A model generated the notes under the pieces. It saw nothing but the letters and a program-made list of their open reading frames with translations, did no database searches and was not told the DNA's origin. From Bradyrhizobium sp. LTSP885 (GTDB taxonomy: Bacteria > Pseudomonadota > Alphaproteobacteria > Rhizobiales > Xanthobacteraceae), in assembly GCF_000938305.1 (NCBI RefSeq), contig NZ_JYMT01000012.1, forward strand, positions 124,001-188,000: a DNA stretch of 64,000 nucleotides, given 5' to 3'. The translations under genes and the position numbers were made by a program. The number at the start of each line of letters is the position of its first letter. Positions within the stretch are counted from its first letter, which is position 1. Below are positions 16,622 through 26,011 of this stretch, in pieces.

Positions 16622-17485
16622 TCACTCGAACCTGACCGTCAGTTTCACGGGCTCCTTTTGCAGCCCTTCCCAGGTCGTATCAAATATTAGCCCCGGCGCC
16701 GGTCGGACGCGCGAGAGCGCACCCAGCCCCAACCGGTCACCCGCCCTGAGACGTACGCCGCGGGCGTTCTGGTCGTGGATGATCCACAACACGGCCTGAA
16801 GCGGATCACCCATGATGGACGTGCCGCGTTCGACTTCGAGGATCTTTCCAGTGCCGTCACGTGTCGTTACGACCAGCTCTCGAAGTGCATCGGCATGTGA
16901 CATGGTATCAAACGCAATCGGCGGACCGTTCAGCATCGCGCGTGCACCGACATTGTAGAGCGTCAAGATCGCCCCGGTCAGTTTCTGCGACGGTTGTACC
17001 AGGCTGTCCCCAAGCTCAATTGACGGCAGGACGTAAGCTAGGTGTCGTGCCACTTGGGCCGGGGTGCGCGCATCATTGATCCCCTCGTCGCGCACGGTGA
17101 CGACGAGCTTGGCTTCGACGATTGGCCGCGTCCCATAAGCCGCTGCCACGACTGCGTCGTTGCCATCGAGCATGCGGAACATACCCGCAAGATACGCACC
17201 GCCAAGCGGCTCATGAATGCCGAGATCGCGTTGGGCGGGCGGTGTGATCGCTGCAGCCTTATACCCAAGTGGCGCTCCAAGCAGTGGCTGCAAACAGCTC
17301 AGGAATTCGGACCTTGCGCACTCAGCTTGTTCCATCGTCAAGGTCGTATCGATCAGAGGCAAGGGCGTATGGGCAAGCCAGTGCGCGGCAACGCTTCGGC
17401 CCAAGGCGCGACAGTCCTCGACAGATGCGACCGTCAGCGCTGAATCGGACAATGAAAGGGGAACAAGATTGCCAGTCAGTTTCAT
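16622..17485 (-). CDS. 2-keto-4-pentenoate hydratase/FAH-superfamily protein
   Basis: A 287-residue protein of the MhpD-like hydratase branch. GYKAAAITPPAQRDLGIHEPLGGAYL-type sequence occurs around residues 95-120 (seen as GYKAA and IHEPLGGAYL), and VEAKLVVTV around 150 carries the expected metal-ligand glutamate. Such enzymes hydrate 2-hydroxypenta-2,4-dienoates or decarboxylate related oxo-acids after meta ring cleavage. GAGGAGG precedes the ATG at 17485. It follows the reductase gene by 56 bp on the same strand. No extradiol dioxygenase is nearby, so the role is not fixed. Confidence 0.82.
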   Translation of the reverse strand: MKLTGNLVPLSLSDSALTVASVEDCRALGRSVAAHWLAHTPLPLIDTTLTMEQAECARSEFLSCLQPLLGAPLGYKAAAITPPAQRDLGIHEPLGGAYLAGMFRMLDGNDAVVAAAYGTRPIVEAKLVVTVRDEGINDARTPAQVARHLAYVLPSIELGDSLVQPSQKLTGAILTLYNVGARAMLNGPPIAFDTMSHADALRELVVTTRDGTGKILEVERGTSIMGDPLQAVLWIIHDQNARGVRLRAGDRLGLGALSRVRPAPGLIFDTTWEGLQKEPVKLTVRFE

Positions 17486-17541
17486 GAGCCGGCCTCCTCA
17501 CAACAGAAATTTCCGATACATCGTATCAACTCTTCCTTCGA

Positions 17542-18576
17542 TCACTGCAAGGCCGGTCTGGACCAGCCTTTGACCAAGCTTTCAGCACTGGCAACAATGG
17601 CCTCCTCTTTCGAACGTGGCGCCCAGTCCAGCATGCGCTCGGCTTTTTCGCTGGTCGCGTTTCTTACAACGCCAAGATGGGGAATGGCCTCTTTCACGCG
17701 CGGATCCAGCAGCGCGGCGAGGCGCACCAGCCAGTCCGGTAGTTGAAAGCGTGGCAGGTTCCGGGCGTGCGCGTCCATGCGCGACTTCAATAGCTTGGCG
17801 ACGTCATACAGCGATATGCAATCGCCGGCGGAGGCGATAAAGCGTTCGCCCTTGGCAAAGGGATGGGTCATCGCACGAATATGCAGATCGACGACATCCC
17901 GAACGTCCACCGCGCCGAAATAGATCCGTGGGCAGCCGGGCATTGCACCGTCCAACATCGACTTGACGATGCCGAGTGAGGTCGAAACGTTCGGGCCCAA
18001 GGCCGGACCGAACACGGCTACCGGATTGATGACAGAGAGCTCGAGGCCGTCGCCTTCTTTGGAGACGAAATCCCAAGCGGCATGTTCGGCAAGAATCTTC
18101 GACTTGGCATATGGATCAACGTCGCCGCTGCTGACGTCAGCCCAGTTGGTCTCGTCGAACGCCTCCTTTCGTGACTTGTGGCCATGGCAGACCGTGGCGA
18201 AGGAGGACGTCACCACCACGCGTCTGACGCCAGCGTTGCGCGAGGCGCGCAGCACCCTGAGCGTCCCGTCACGGGCCGGTACGATCAATTCGTCTTGGTG
18301 CTTGGGTGCGCCAGACGGAAAGGGCGAGGCCACGTGCAGTACGTAATCGCAGCCGACGACGGCTTCCGGCCACCCCGCATCGCTCTCGAGATCCGCTGCG
18401 ATAAAGGACAAGCGGTCACCCGGTTCGGCACCGCCTTCCTTCAGCATGGCGCGTACGCCACCCTCACGCGCCAAGCTTCGTACGGTGGCACGCACCTCAT
18501 GACCCGCTGACAAAAGCTGCAGGATGGAATGGCTGCCTACGAAGCCCGATCCTCCGGTGACCAGAACTGTGCTCAT
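17542..18576 (-). CDS. NAD(P)-dependent extended-SDR reductase (dihydroflavonol-reductase-like)
   Basis: A 344-residue extended SDR. The cofactor motif GGSGFVGSH starts at residue 8, the catalytic serines are in VVVTSSFATVCHG, and the YAKSK segment supplies the tyrosine and lysine. Dihydroflavonol-4-reductase-like bacterial enzymes reduce aldehydes or ketones. It precedes the hydratase gene and probably shares its transcript. Confidence 0.85.
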   Translation of the reverse strand: MSTVLVTGGSGFVGSHSILQLLSAGHEVRATVRSLAREGGVRAMLKEGGAEPGDRLSFIAADLESDAGWPEAVVGCDYVLHVASPFPSGAPKHQDELIVPARDGTLRVLRASRNAGVRRVVVTSSFATVCHGHKSRKEAFDETNWADVSSGDVDPYAKSKILAEHAAWDFVSKEGDGLELSVINPVAVFGPALGPNVSTSLGIVKSMLDGAMPGCPRIYFGAVDVRDVVDLHIRAMTHPFAKGERFIASAGDCISLYDVAKLLKSRMDAHARNLPRFQLPDWLVRLAALLDPRVKEAIPHLGVVRNATSEKAERMLDWAPRSKEEAIVASAESLVKGWSRPALQ

Positions 18577-18696
18577 CGTGGCTCCATAAAATCCATTTGT
18601 CGGTCTCCCAATGAGCGCACGGCAAGTTAGGGAAGAATGGTCGCCGGCGGAGCCGCGCGCCCTGGAAACTCGTATGGCCCGAGCACGCAGCCCGTT

Positions 18697-19584
18697 TTAA
18701 TCCGCATGTGCGTCTGTCCATTCGGGAGGCAAGGCGAGAGCGGCTCCGAACAACCCTAACGCCCCCGGACCTCGGCCGAATACCTTACAGGCGGCCTCCT
18801 CAGGCTCTTTACCGAAGGCTAAATCAATCCGCCCCTTCGCAGGCAGAGACGCGTGTCCATCAAATGGATTTGCCGCCGAGACGAGAAGCTTGCCGAAGTC
18901 GTCGCCAAAATCGCTGGCAAGATCGTAGGCATCTCTCGCTTCCGAGATGCGCGGCTGGTTCGTAAAGGAATTTGCCCCGCGCGCCCAGACGATGGCTGCC
19001 TTCTGTTCGCCAGCGGGCCCACGCGCTTCGGCTTCAACGGATAGGCTGCCCAGACCCAACGGAATCCGCGGAACCATGACGTGCGCGCCGGGAAAGGCGA
19101 CGGCCGGAACGATGGAAGCTACCTTCGACGCAGCGGCTGCCGTTTTATCGGTCAGGTTGAAGTGGGTCACGACAGCATGAATACTGAGGTCAGCTTGTTG
19201 ACCGGCCGGAACCACCCTAAAGCGCTCGGTCAGATCGGCGCACAGCGTTCTATCGATGACGTTTGCGACAAGCGTGCGCTGCTTCTCCGTCAACCCTCTC
19301 TGCTCGGCTTCTGCGGAGAACGTTGTCGGCACGATGGTCACGCTTCGCGCGGCGAGGACTTTGTCCCTATCAATGTGCACCTGTGCCTTCGTCAGTACGC
19401 CATCAGCTGGGGAAAGATCGGCATAGGATGACAGGCCGCCAGATTTCTCGAGCGGCGCAACGGCGCAGCCGGTCAGCAGCAGCATCGACAACAACGTCAT
19501 TAGCTGCCGGGCCGCCCGCCTATCCCTGTTCGCTCGCAGAGAAGGGCTGAGAATTTTAAGGCCGTCGCGTTCAGAAGCTTTCAT
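18697..19584 (-). CDS. DUF3313-family outer-membrane-type lipoprotein
   Basis: A 295-residue secreted lipoprotein. A basic N-terminus leads into LLSMLLLTGC, a lipobox with the acylated cysteine near residue 40. LSSYADLSPADGVLTKAQVH and the following region are typical of DUF3313. Function is unknown. The annotated start at 19584 gives a long n-region; Met at 19500 would give a normal short signal and is a real alternative. The promoter carries a palindrome (19600) also found ahead of the nearby tetR gene, so expression is probably TetR-controlled. Confidence 0.8.
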   Translation of the reverse strand: MKASERDGLKILSPSLRANRDRRAARQLMTLLSMLLLTGCAVAPLEKSGGLSSYADLSPADGVLTKAQVHIDRDKVLAARSVTIVPTTFSAEAEQRGLTEKQRTLVANVIDRTLCADLTERFRVVPAGQQADLSIHAVVTHFNLTDKTAAAASKVASIVPAVAFPGAHVMVPRIPLGLGSLSVEAEARGPAGEQKAAIVWARGANSFTNQPRISEARDAYDLASDFGDDFGKLLVSAANPFDGHASLPAKGRIDLAFGKEPEEAACKVFGRGPGALGLFGAALALPPEWTDAHAD

Positions 19585-19599
19585 CGCTCTTTCCCGAAA

Positions 19600-19613
19600 A
19601 ATGAATATTCATT
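19600..19613 (-). promoter_or_regulatory. TetR-type palindrome ahead of the lipoprotein gene
   Basis: AATGAATATTCATT is a perfect 14-bp palindrome 16 bp upstream of the lipoprotein start. It shares TGAAT/ATTCA core half-sites with the palindrome upstream of tetR at 21079-21094. Confidence 0.6.
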
Positions 19614-19743
19614 CTCAGCCTAGCTATTGAAGGACACAGGTGAGACTGCTCGCTAGCTTCAGTCAGAAGACATGAACGAGATCGCGCTTAGGCCGGAGAG
19701 ACCCGGAAACTGCTTACAGAGCTCGGCTGATCAACATGACTAG

Positions 19744-20346
19744 CTACTTCGATTTCGATATTGCAGCGGCTGACGGCCTCGCACCGGATGCAATCGTGCC
19801 TGTCCCGTCGTTAGCCCATTCCCTGTCCGGTCTCGGCCCTTTGGGACTGCCTGTGGGTCCTGAGAGCTGGCCTGGTGCTACGTCAGTTACGAGCGTCCAA
19901 GTCTGCGAGCCACACAATATGGCCAACATGCAGCCTTTCACCCGCAGTTCAGAGGGCCCTGCCCGCCATAACGAAATGTCGTAGCTCTTGCCGTTGTCGG
20001 CATTGTAGAGCGGGCCTTCGAATCGCGCGTTCGCGTTGGGCTTCAGACCGAGGATCATCTGGTGCCCAAGCGTTGGCCGGGATCGCTTCTCGCGATCCGG
20101 GTTCTCCGTATCAATGAACGGACGGCCGCTCGCGTCGCTCGGCTGCTGCACCCAGACGAGATATCCACAAACTTGCTGCTGCTGTGGGCCACAATATTCG
20201 ACGCGCACCCTGGCGCGGCCATCTTCGGTAAGCCAGGTCCCGCTGGGATCGATCGTTGATGCGGCGGAGACTGCTCCAGCGAAGAGGAGCATTGCCGCGA
20301 GGACTGCGCACTGGATCAGGCGTGGAGAGAATTTGCTACGCTGCAT
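19744..20346 (-). CDS. DUF2147-family secreted protein
   Basis: A 200-residue protein with a signal peptide (AVLAAMLLFAGAVSAAS, cleavage near residue 29). The DUF2147 pattern GTWLTEDGRARVRVEYCG, then GQMILG-like and GKSYDISL segments, is visible, with paired cysteines likely forming a disulfide. Molecular function is unknown; the family is periplasmic. It lies between the lipoprotein and tetR genes on the same strand. Confidence 0.82.
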   Translation of the reverse strand: MQRSKFSPRLIQCAVLAAMLLFAGAVSAASTIDPSGTWLTEDGRARVRVEYCGPQQQQVCGYLVWVQQPSDASGRPFIDTENPDREKRSRPTLGHQMILGLKPNANARFEGPLYNADNGKSYDISLWRAGPSELRVKGCMLAILCGSQTWTLVTDVAPGQLSGPTGSPKGPRPDREWANDGTGTIASGARPSAAAISKSK

Positions 20347-20435
20347 CTGTACTCTTTTAGTAGTTCGGAATGATGAGCTGACGGCGAACTCGCCTTACAG
20401 CGGCGACCGTCAGGCTTCCGTACCGAAATCTCCGG

Positions 20436-21056
20436 TCAAGTTTCCTGGCCCGACAAGCGCCGGTCGATGATTGTGAGGAGCTGTTCGTAAGCCGGCTCCG
20501 GATCGTAGTCTGGCATGGTTGCCCTGTTGACCAGGATGCCCTTCATCAGCGGATCAATCGCTGCGTAGAGAGCTTCCGCGTCCACGTTTGGCGCCGAAGC
20601 CAATGTCGAGAGAATGCGGACGAAAAAAGCGCGGCTCGTGGCTCGCTGGGCACGATAGGAGGCAGCGAGATGCGGATTGCGGGTGCTCTCCGCCCAAATA
20701 TCGAGCCACAACACCGCCTTCCCGGGGTTGATTGTGACGTGATACTCTCGGATGACGTGTAACATCGCCGCCCGCAGGTCGCCCATCTCCTTTAGCGGGA
20801 CGACGAACTGTTCACCCCGCTCACGCTCGCGCTGTGCAAGGCCGAGAACGATCGCCTCCTTGGACGCGAAGTATCGGTAAACGTTGCCCGCGCTCATCCT
20901 CGCGGCCGCGGCAAGATCCTGCATCGTCGTGCGGTGGAAACCGTTGCGCATAAAGCAACGCTCAGCCGCAGCGAGGATGTGCTCCCGACGTGCCGCGGCT
21001 GCATCACTCTGCTGGTTATGCCGAGCGACAGCTGTCGCTGTTCCTGATACCGCCAT
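20436..21056 (-). CDS. TetR/AcrR-family transcriptional regulator
   Basis: A 206-residue TetR repressor. The helix-turn-helix occupies about residues 28-70: ILAAAERCFMRNGFHRTTMQ, then AAAARMSAGNVYRYFASKEAI. The C-terminal ligand domain is of the TetR_C type with hydrophobic helices. A perfect palindrome sits 23 bp upstream (21079-21094), consistent with autorepression, and a related palindrome precedes the lipoprotein gene at 18697-19584. Confidence 0.92.
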   Translation of the reverse strand: MAVSGTATAVARHNQQSDAAAARREHILAAAERCFMRNGFHRTTMQDLAAAARMSAGNVYRYFASKEAIVLGLAQRERERGEQFVVPLKEMGDLRAAMLHVIREYHVTINPGKAVLWLDIWAESTRNPHLAASYRAQRATSRAFFVRILSTLASAPNVDAEALYAAIDPLMKGILVNRATMPDYDPEPAYEQLLTIIDRRLSGQET

Positions 21057-21078
21057 GCTTCAGATCCAAAATTCACTC

Positions 21079-21094
21079 GAATGAATGTTCATTC
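21079..21094 (-). promoter_or_regulatory. TetR operator upstream of tetR
   Basis: GAATGAATGTTCATTC has perfect 7-bp arms (GAATGAA/TTCATTC) around a TG centre, the standard layout of a TetR operator. Its core recurs at 19600-19613. Confidence 0.65.
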
Positions 21095-21244
21095 TCATGT
21101 ATTGATGGCGACTTTATGGCAGCTGGCTCGCGTTCGCGGCGCATTGGGTCAGAATCTCGCGACGACGCCGATCAAATTTGAGGGCCGTAGCGTTTTCCAG
21201 CGACACGAAGCGGAGGCCCGTTCGTGTGCAGAAAACGCGTCAAG

Positions 21245-21288
21245 CCAGAGTCCCGTTTCGATTCCTATCGAATCGGAAAGGACCCTGG
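21245..21288 (-). terminator. Imperfect long hairpin downstream of the enoyl-CoA hydratase gene
   Basis: Within the 301-bp gap 21057-21357, CGATTC and GAATCG pair around a short loop at 21259-21275, and flanking CCAGAG and ACCCTGG extend the stem imperfectly. It lies about 70 bp past the hydratase stop. No U-run follows, so a transcript end or stabilising hairpin is tentative. The remaining gap shows nothing else besides the tetR operator. Confidence 0.35.
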
Positions 21289-21357
21289 CGCAGACAACAG
21301 AACGCCCGCATGGAGCGATGCCACTACAGACGTTCGCTGCGCGCGCTATTGGTGACC

Positions 21358-22143
21358 TCAGGAAATCGAAGCCCATTTTGGAGCGCGTTTCTCAACGAAC
21401 GCGCGCCTGCCTTCTGCCCTGTCATCACTGACCATGAGAGCCTTGACAGCCGGACACGATCGCTCGACCTCAAATGCGCGCTGCAAGTCGGACTCCTTTG
21501 AACCGGCCCGGACCGCTTGTTTCGATGCGCGAATTGCCAGTGGGGAGCAACCGATAATTTCGTCCGCCCAGCGTCTGGCCACCGTCAACGTCTCACCTCG
21601 AGGTACGATCTCGTTAACGAACCCCATCCGCAACCCCTCTGCAGCGGTCACTTTTCTGCCGGTCAGAATCAGCCCCATAGCATTCTTGGTACCGATTTGG
21701 CGCGGCAAGCGCTGCATGCCGCCAGCCAGAGCCGCCAAACCAACACGCGGCTCGGGCAGAGAGAATGTCGAATGCTCGGCTGCAATCAGCAGGTCGCAAG
21801 CCAGCGCCAATTCAAATCCGCCTCCTACCGCAAGTCCATTCACAGCTGCGATGATCGGCTTATCGATATCGGTGCGCCTGGAAAGCCCTGCAAAACCGCG
21901 TTCAGGCAGACCCCAGGACTTCTCGGGTCCGTCATATCTCATGTCGTTTCCGGCCGAAAACGCGGTATCACCCGCGCCGGTGACGATAGCAACATGCAAC
22001 CCCGGATCGCGGTTGAAATCGTCGAACACCAATTCAAGTTCCCGGTTAGCCATCCAGTGCAACGAATTGAGAACCTCGGGGCGGTTCATCGTAACCACCA
22101 GCACGCCTTCTTCTCTATCGACCTTGCAAAATTCCATGATCAT
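21358..22143 (-). CDS. Enoyl-CoA hydratase/isomerase
   Basis: A 261-residue crotonase with the canonical active site. FSAGNDM (about 62-68) and GLAVGGGFELALACD carry the oxyanion hole and the first catalytic glutamate; FSLPEPRVGL carries the second. Hydration of a trans-2-enoyl-CoA is therefore likely, unlike the paralogue at 3543. Start is ATG 22143 or 22137. It is separated by 143 bp from the SBP gene upstream on the same strand and could belong to the same catabolic unit. Confidence 0.88.
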   Translation of the reverse strand: MIMEFCKVDREEGVLVVTMNRPEVLNSLHWMANRELELVFDDFNRDPGLHVAIVTGAGDTAFSAGNDMRYDGPEKSWGLPERGFAGLSRRTDIDKPIIAAVNGLAVGGGFELALACDLLIAAEHSTFSLPEPRVGLAALAGGMQRLPRQIGTKNAMGLILTGRKVTAAEGLRMGFVNEIVPRGETLTVARRWADEIIGCSPLAIRASKQAVRAGSKESDLQRAFEVERSCPAVKALMVSDDRAEGRRAFVEKRAPKWASIS

Positions 22144-22286
22144 AACTTAGCCCTCTGCTTCAGTTGACTGTCTCTGCGCGCGTGGCGGCCTGGCTCCGCC
22201 GAAGCCAGCGCGACCATTGACGACCGACAGTCAGGACGGTCTCAAAAATCCTCCACATCCAACCATGGTCTCGACGCTTTTTAATC

Positions 22287-23489
22287 TCAGAAATCGCCAA
22301 GGACATCCCACCGTTCTCCGTTGAACTGCGCCATGACTTCCTTTCCGAACAGATTCCGCTTTTCGGGAGTGGTGTTGATCGTTACGCCCGGCATCAGCAG
22401 GTCACGTATCCTGAGATCCGTAAGTGACGTAGCGATTCTCATGACGTTCGCTCTGGTGACGTCGTCGCCAGCCAACCTGATGACATGAGCCATTGCTTGA
22501 GCAGTGACGTATGAACTCAGGCTCGTGCGATTATACATGCTGACGTCCGGCATATATTTCTTCATGAATTCGAAATACTCGACCATGCCAGAATCTTCGA
22601 ACCACGTCGGGTCGGCAGGATCCTTTACGAACGCGCTCGAATAGATGTCCTTGGTCTTTTCGAGACCCGCAGGCCGGAAGACCTCAAATATCGTCCCGAA
22701 CGCCCCGTTGACGATGTGGACCGGCTTCCAACCGATCTCGAACACCCTCTTGATAGACTGAACCGTCGCCCTGCCGGTCGACAGGTTTATGAATAGGTCT
22801 GCCCCAGATGATTTCAGCGTGACGATCTGCGAGTCGATCGTCGGTTCGGTCGATTCATAGCTAACTTCCTTGATCACCATGTTTGCATTCTGCGATCCGA
22901 GCCCCTGCTTGAGGCCTCTCATCATGTCTTTCCCGAAGTCGTCATTCTGAAACAGAATTGCGATTTTCGCGCCGGGAAATTTATTGAGGATAAAGCGGGC
23001 ATACAGAGCCCCGACGTCCTGAAGATCGGGAAGGGCTGGACAGCTCCACGGCGACGAAACTGGATCGTTGAAGCGCGCGGCCCCGCTCGATACGAAGAGT
23101 TGGGGTACCTTCTTGATATTCAGATAGCGCTGGACGGCCGCGCTGGTCGGAGTGCCGAACGAATTGAATATCGCGAAGACCTCGTCGCTCTCGACCAGTT
23201 TTCGCGTGACTTCAACGGTTTTCGGCGGGCTGTAGCCGTCATCGAGGGATATGAGCGATACCTTGCGGCCGTTGATACCGCCCTCGGCACTCAGCTTGTC
23301 GAAATACGCGACCTGCACGCGCTTCATCGAGGCGGCACCGGATACGGGTCCACTGTACGCTGTTGTCTGACCGAGCTTGATTTCGGTAGCGCTGACACCC
23401 TGATCGTAGGTCCGACCGGAGGCTGCTCCCGGCTGCAGAAACGGGGCCGTCAGGGCGGACGCTATCACTGTCCGACGGTTGATCGTCAC
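22287..23489 (-). CDS. Branched-chain-type ABC transporter substrate-binding protein
   Basis: A 400-residue periplasmic SBP of the LivJ/Peripla_BP_6 family. The N-terminus NRRTVIASALTAPFLQPGAA is an export signal, and TEIKLGQTTAYSGPVSG starts the mature fold. GTG at 23489 is preferred because GGAGG lies just upstream; the open frame extends to 23627 without support. No permease or ATPase gene is adjacent, so it must share a Liv complex or act as an orphan receptor. The AraC regulator gene starts divergently 195 bp away. A truncated homologue remains at 30457-30664. Confidence 0.88.
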   Translation of the reverse strand: MTINRRTVIASALTAPFLQPGAASGRTYDQGVSATEIKLGQTTAYSGPVSGAASMKRVQVAYFDKLSAEGGINGRKVSLISLDDGYSPPKTVEVTRKLVESDEVFAIFNSFGTPTSAAVQRYLNIKKVPQLFVSSGAARFNDPVSSPWSCPALPDLQDVGALYARFILNKFPGAKIAILFQNDDFGKDMMRGLKQGLGSQNANMVIKEVSYESTEPTIDSQIVTLKSSGADLFINLSTGRATVQSIKRVFEIGWKPVHIVNGAFGTIFEVFRPAGLEKTKDIYSSAFVKDPADPTWFEDSGMVEYFEFMKKYMPDVSMYNRTSLSSYVTAQAMAHVIRLAGDDVTRANVMRIATSLTDLRIRDLLMPGVTINTTPEKRNLFGKEVMAQFNGERWDVLGDF

Positions 23490-23683
23490 TAAGCCCTCCC
23501 ATCCTATTTTGCGGCGCAGCGCGCTTTGCCAAGGCTGCTTGGCTTGATCTCTTGGCATCGGTAATATGAGTTGGGAGCTGCCGGTCCAATGCCCGGGCTG
23601 CTCCGAGCGGATATCTATTCTGCTCATTCTTTCTCCGGGAAATCCGCTACGTTCCGGATGGAGCAGGCGAAGGGCGATCGGTA

Positions 23684-24703
23684 ATGAAGGTTCTCGCGTC
23701 GAACGCGACCATTCCAGTCGAACGGGCGCTGAACTTGCTCGAGATATGGCGCACTCGGAACTTCGACGCTGACCGGCTGCTGAAGCGATCTCGAATTTCG
23801 AAGGTCCTTTTGTCGTCCTCCAAGGCGCGCTTGTCGCAATCGCAATTTTCCAGCTTCTTCAATTCTGCCGCGCTGCTGGGCCGTGACGAATCGTGGGGTC
23901 TCTGCCCGGTACCAATCCCGATCGGCAGTTTCGCGCTGATGTGCCGCTCCGTGGCTCGGCAGCCGACGCTTGGTGCCGCCTTACGGACCGGTCTTAATTG
24001 TTACCATGTGACCGCGAGGGACTTCGAAGCGCGGCTGACCTTGACGGATGAAAGGCTCGCTCGCATCAGACTCACCGATAGAATTTCAGATCCTGAATGC
24101 AGACGGCAATTTCACGCAACATTCGTGTTCTTTCTTTATGGCATGATGTGCTGGGTCACGGGACGGCGTCTGCCTCTGGCAGGCGTAGACTTCGTTTTCC
24201 CGCGGGCCAGCGCCAGCGCCGAACCCGCCAGGGTCTATCGAACGCGGGTTTCGTACTCCTCCGGGTACACTGAACTACGCTTTGATGCCGGACTGCTTCA
24301 ACTCGCGAATACCCAGGATGCGGTGTCCGCGGAAGATTTCCTGAGAAAGTCACCTGGCAATCTTGCCGTTGCATTCAGGGACACCGCAAGCGCGGCGGAG
24401 CGGGTTCGCCGCTACCTGAGGCGCAACTTAGGGGAAGGTAGCTCTCTCGAAAATATGGCCGGTGTTCTTCAATTGTCGGTGGCAACACTTCGCCGCCGTC
24501 TACTGGACGACAATACGAGCTTTCAGCGCCTCAAGGACGAAGTGCGCCGGGACGTATCGATCGAATATCTTGTCAGCACCAATCTGCCGCTTGAAGAACT
24601 TGCGATGCGAACCGGCTTTGTCGAGGTGAGCGCTTTTCACCGAGCCTTCAAACGATGGACTGGATGCGCGCCGGGCGACTACCGCAAACGCTCCGCCGTC
24701 TGA
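23684..24703 (+). CDS. AraC-family transcriptional regulator with Arabinose_bd-type N-domain
   Basis: A 339-residue regulator. The N-terminal domain (about 20-210) resembles the Arabinose_bd/OruR type. The C-terminal AraC double helix-turn-helix spans 235-335, with LENMAGVLQLSVATLRRRL and PLEELAMRTGFVEVSAFHRA. It is divergent from the SBP gene and convergent with the acyl-CoA dehydrogenase gene. It probably activates one or both of the neighbouring catabolic operons; the inducer is unknown. Confidence 0.9.
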   Translation: MKVLASNATIPVERALNLLEIWRTRNFDADRLLKRSRISKVLLSSSKARLSQSQFSSFFNSAALLGRDESWGLCPVPIPIGSFALMCRSVARQPTLGAALRTGLNCYHVTARDFEARLTLTDERLARIRLTDRISDPECRRQFHATFVFFLYGMMCWVTGRRLPLAGVDFVFPRASASAEPARVYRTRVSYSSGYTELRFDAGLLQLANTQDAVSAEDFLRKSPGNLAVAFRDTASAAERVRRYLRRNLGEGSSLENMAGVLQLSVATLRRRLLDDNTSFQRLKDEVRRDVSIEYLVSTNLPLEELAMRTGFVEVSAFHRAFKRWTGCAPGDYRKRSAV

Positions 24704-24761
24704 CAACAGTCCAGCGGAGAAGTGTTTGCGTCAACGATCGCCCGAAACCGACGACGCCAGA

Positions 24762-25997
24762 TCAAGCCGCGGTCGGCTCCAGCCTCTCGAAGTAGGAAGC
24801 ATCGGAGGATTCCGCCTTGCCCCATCCGCCCAACACACCGCGCGCGACAGTCAGTTTCATAGCCTCTTCGCTGCCTTCTGCCACGCACAAGATGCGCTGC
24901 AGAAAATAGACGTCGCGAAGCCGGGAATCAGCGATCAGCCCCAAGCCGCCCAGTATCTGGATGGTGCGGTCGATGACGCGACACGCCATGCGAGGACAGT
25001 AGGCCTTTGCCATCGCCGCCTCGACCCGCGCATCTCCGCCTTTGTCCATCTTGTCGGCGGACTGGTAGGCAAGCAGGCGGCCTGCATTGATCTCAATTGC
25101 CGATTCCGCCAGCATCCACTGGATGGCCTGCCGCTCGGCGAGCGGCGCGCCAAACGTCACCCGGCTCTTCGCATATTGCGAGGCGATGTCGAGACACCTG
25201 TTGGCAATGCCGACAGCCCCCGCCGAAATCACGGTACGGTTGCGGTTTAACTGCTCATTGAAGTTCGCAAAACCACGACCTTCCTCTCCGAGCAGATTTT
25301 CCGCCGGGATCCGACAGTTGCGAAACTCGAGATCCACGACTTTGCCGAGGGTCGTCCCCGGCGCAGCGGTCTCCATCCTTCGGACCACGTGGATGTCGTC
25401 CGAAGGATAGTCGACAAGAAACGACGTGATGCCGTGATAGCCCTTTCCTGGAGAAGTAACCGCGTAAACGACGAAATAATCCGGCTTGATATAGGGCTCG
25501 GAGGGATCCTGCGTCCAACGCTTGATGCCGTTAATGACGTAGTGGTCGCCCTCGCGATGCGCCGTCGTCCGTATGCCCGCGGCGTCGGAACCGGCGCCCG
25601 GCTCCGAAATCGCAATGTGATAGGCTTTCCTGCCCTCGAGAATCGGACGTAGATACTTCTCGCGCTGGGCCTCCGGCGCGCGAAACAATGCCGGCGGCGG
25701 GTCGATATAACCGGGCCAAAGCGCCGTATTTCCGTGCGTCACAAATGACGACTTGAGCTGTTCGTACACCAGGCACTTGGCGAGCATCCCCTGCCCCTTG
25801 CCGCCGCTTTCGACAGGTATCGCGATTCCGCGGAAGCCATATTCCTCAAATTTGTCGCGAAGGTACTGAATCTGCTGTGGCGTTGCGTCGTAATCGCTCA
25901 ACGGCCAGTCCTTTTCCATCGGACCGCAAACGGTTCGGACGTAGTCGACAGCCTTGTCCTTGATCGCCTGCTGGGCGGGCGTGAGTTGAAAGTCCAT
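24762..25997 (-). CDS. Acyl-CoA dehydrogenase
   Basis: A 411-residue FAD flavoenzyme that introduces a 2,3-double bond into an acyl-CoA. HIAISEPGAGSDAAGIRTTA is the first family signature (about 130-150) and QILGGLGLIADSRLRDVYFL near 365 the second. The start ATG at 25997 follows GGGAGG. It is the third gene of a set with an MDR oxidoreductase and a CoA ligase, which fits beta-oxidation of an unusual acid. Confidence 0.92.
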   Translation of the reverse strand: MDFQLTPAQQAIKDKAVDYVRTVCGPMEKDWPLSDYDATPQQIQYLRDKFEEYGFRGIAIPVESGGKGQGMLAKCLVYEQLKSSFVTHGNTALWPGYIDPPPALFRAPEAQREKYLRPILEGRKAYHIAISEPGAGSDAAGIRTTAHREGDHYVINGIKRWTQDPSEPYIKPDYFVVYAVTSPGKGYHGITSFLVDYPSDDIHVVRRMETAAPGTTLGKVVDLEFRNCRIPAENLLGEEGRGFANFNEQLNRNRTVISAGAVGIANRCLDIASQYAKSRVTFGAPLAERQAIQWMLAESAIEINAGRLLAYQSADKMDKGGDARVEAAMAKAYCPRMACRVIDRTIQILGGLGLIADSRLRDVYFLQRILCVAEGSEEAMKLTVARGVLGGWGKAESSDASYFERLEPTAA

Positions 25998-26011
25998 GGA
26001 ACCTCCCTGTT

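Noticed and set aside
21108..21118. CGACTTTAT near tetR resembling the tail of the 2618/9903 operator
   Set aside because: Only the non-palindromic tail matches; the CTTG/CAAG core is absent.
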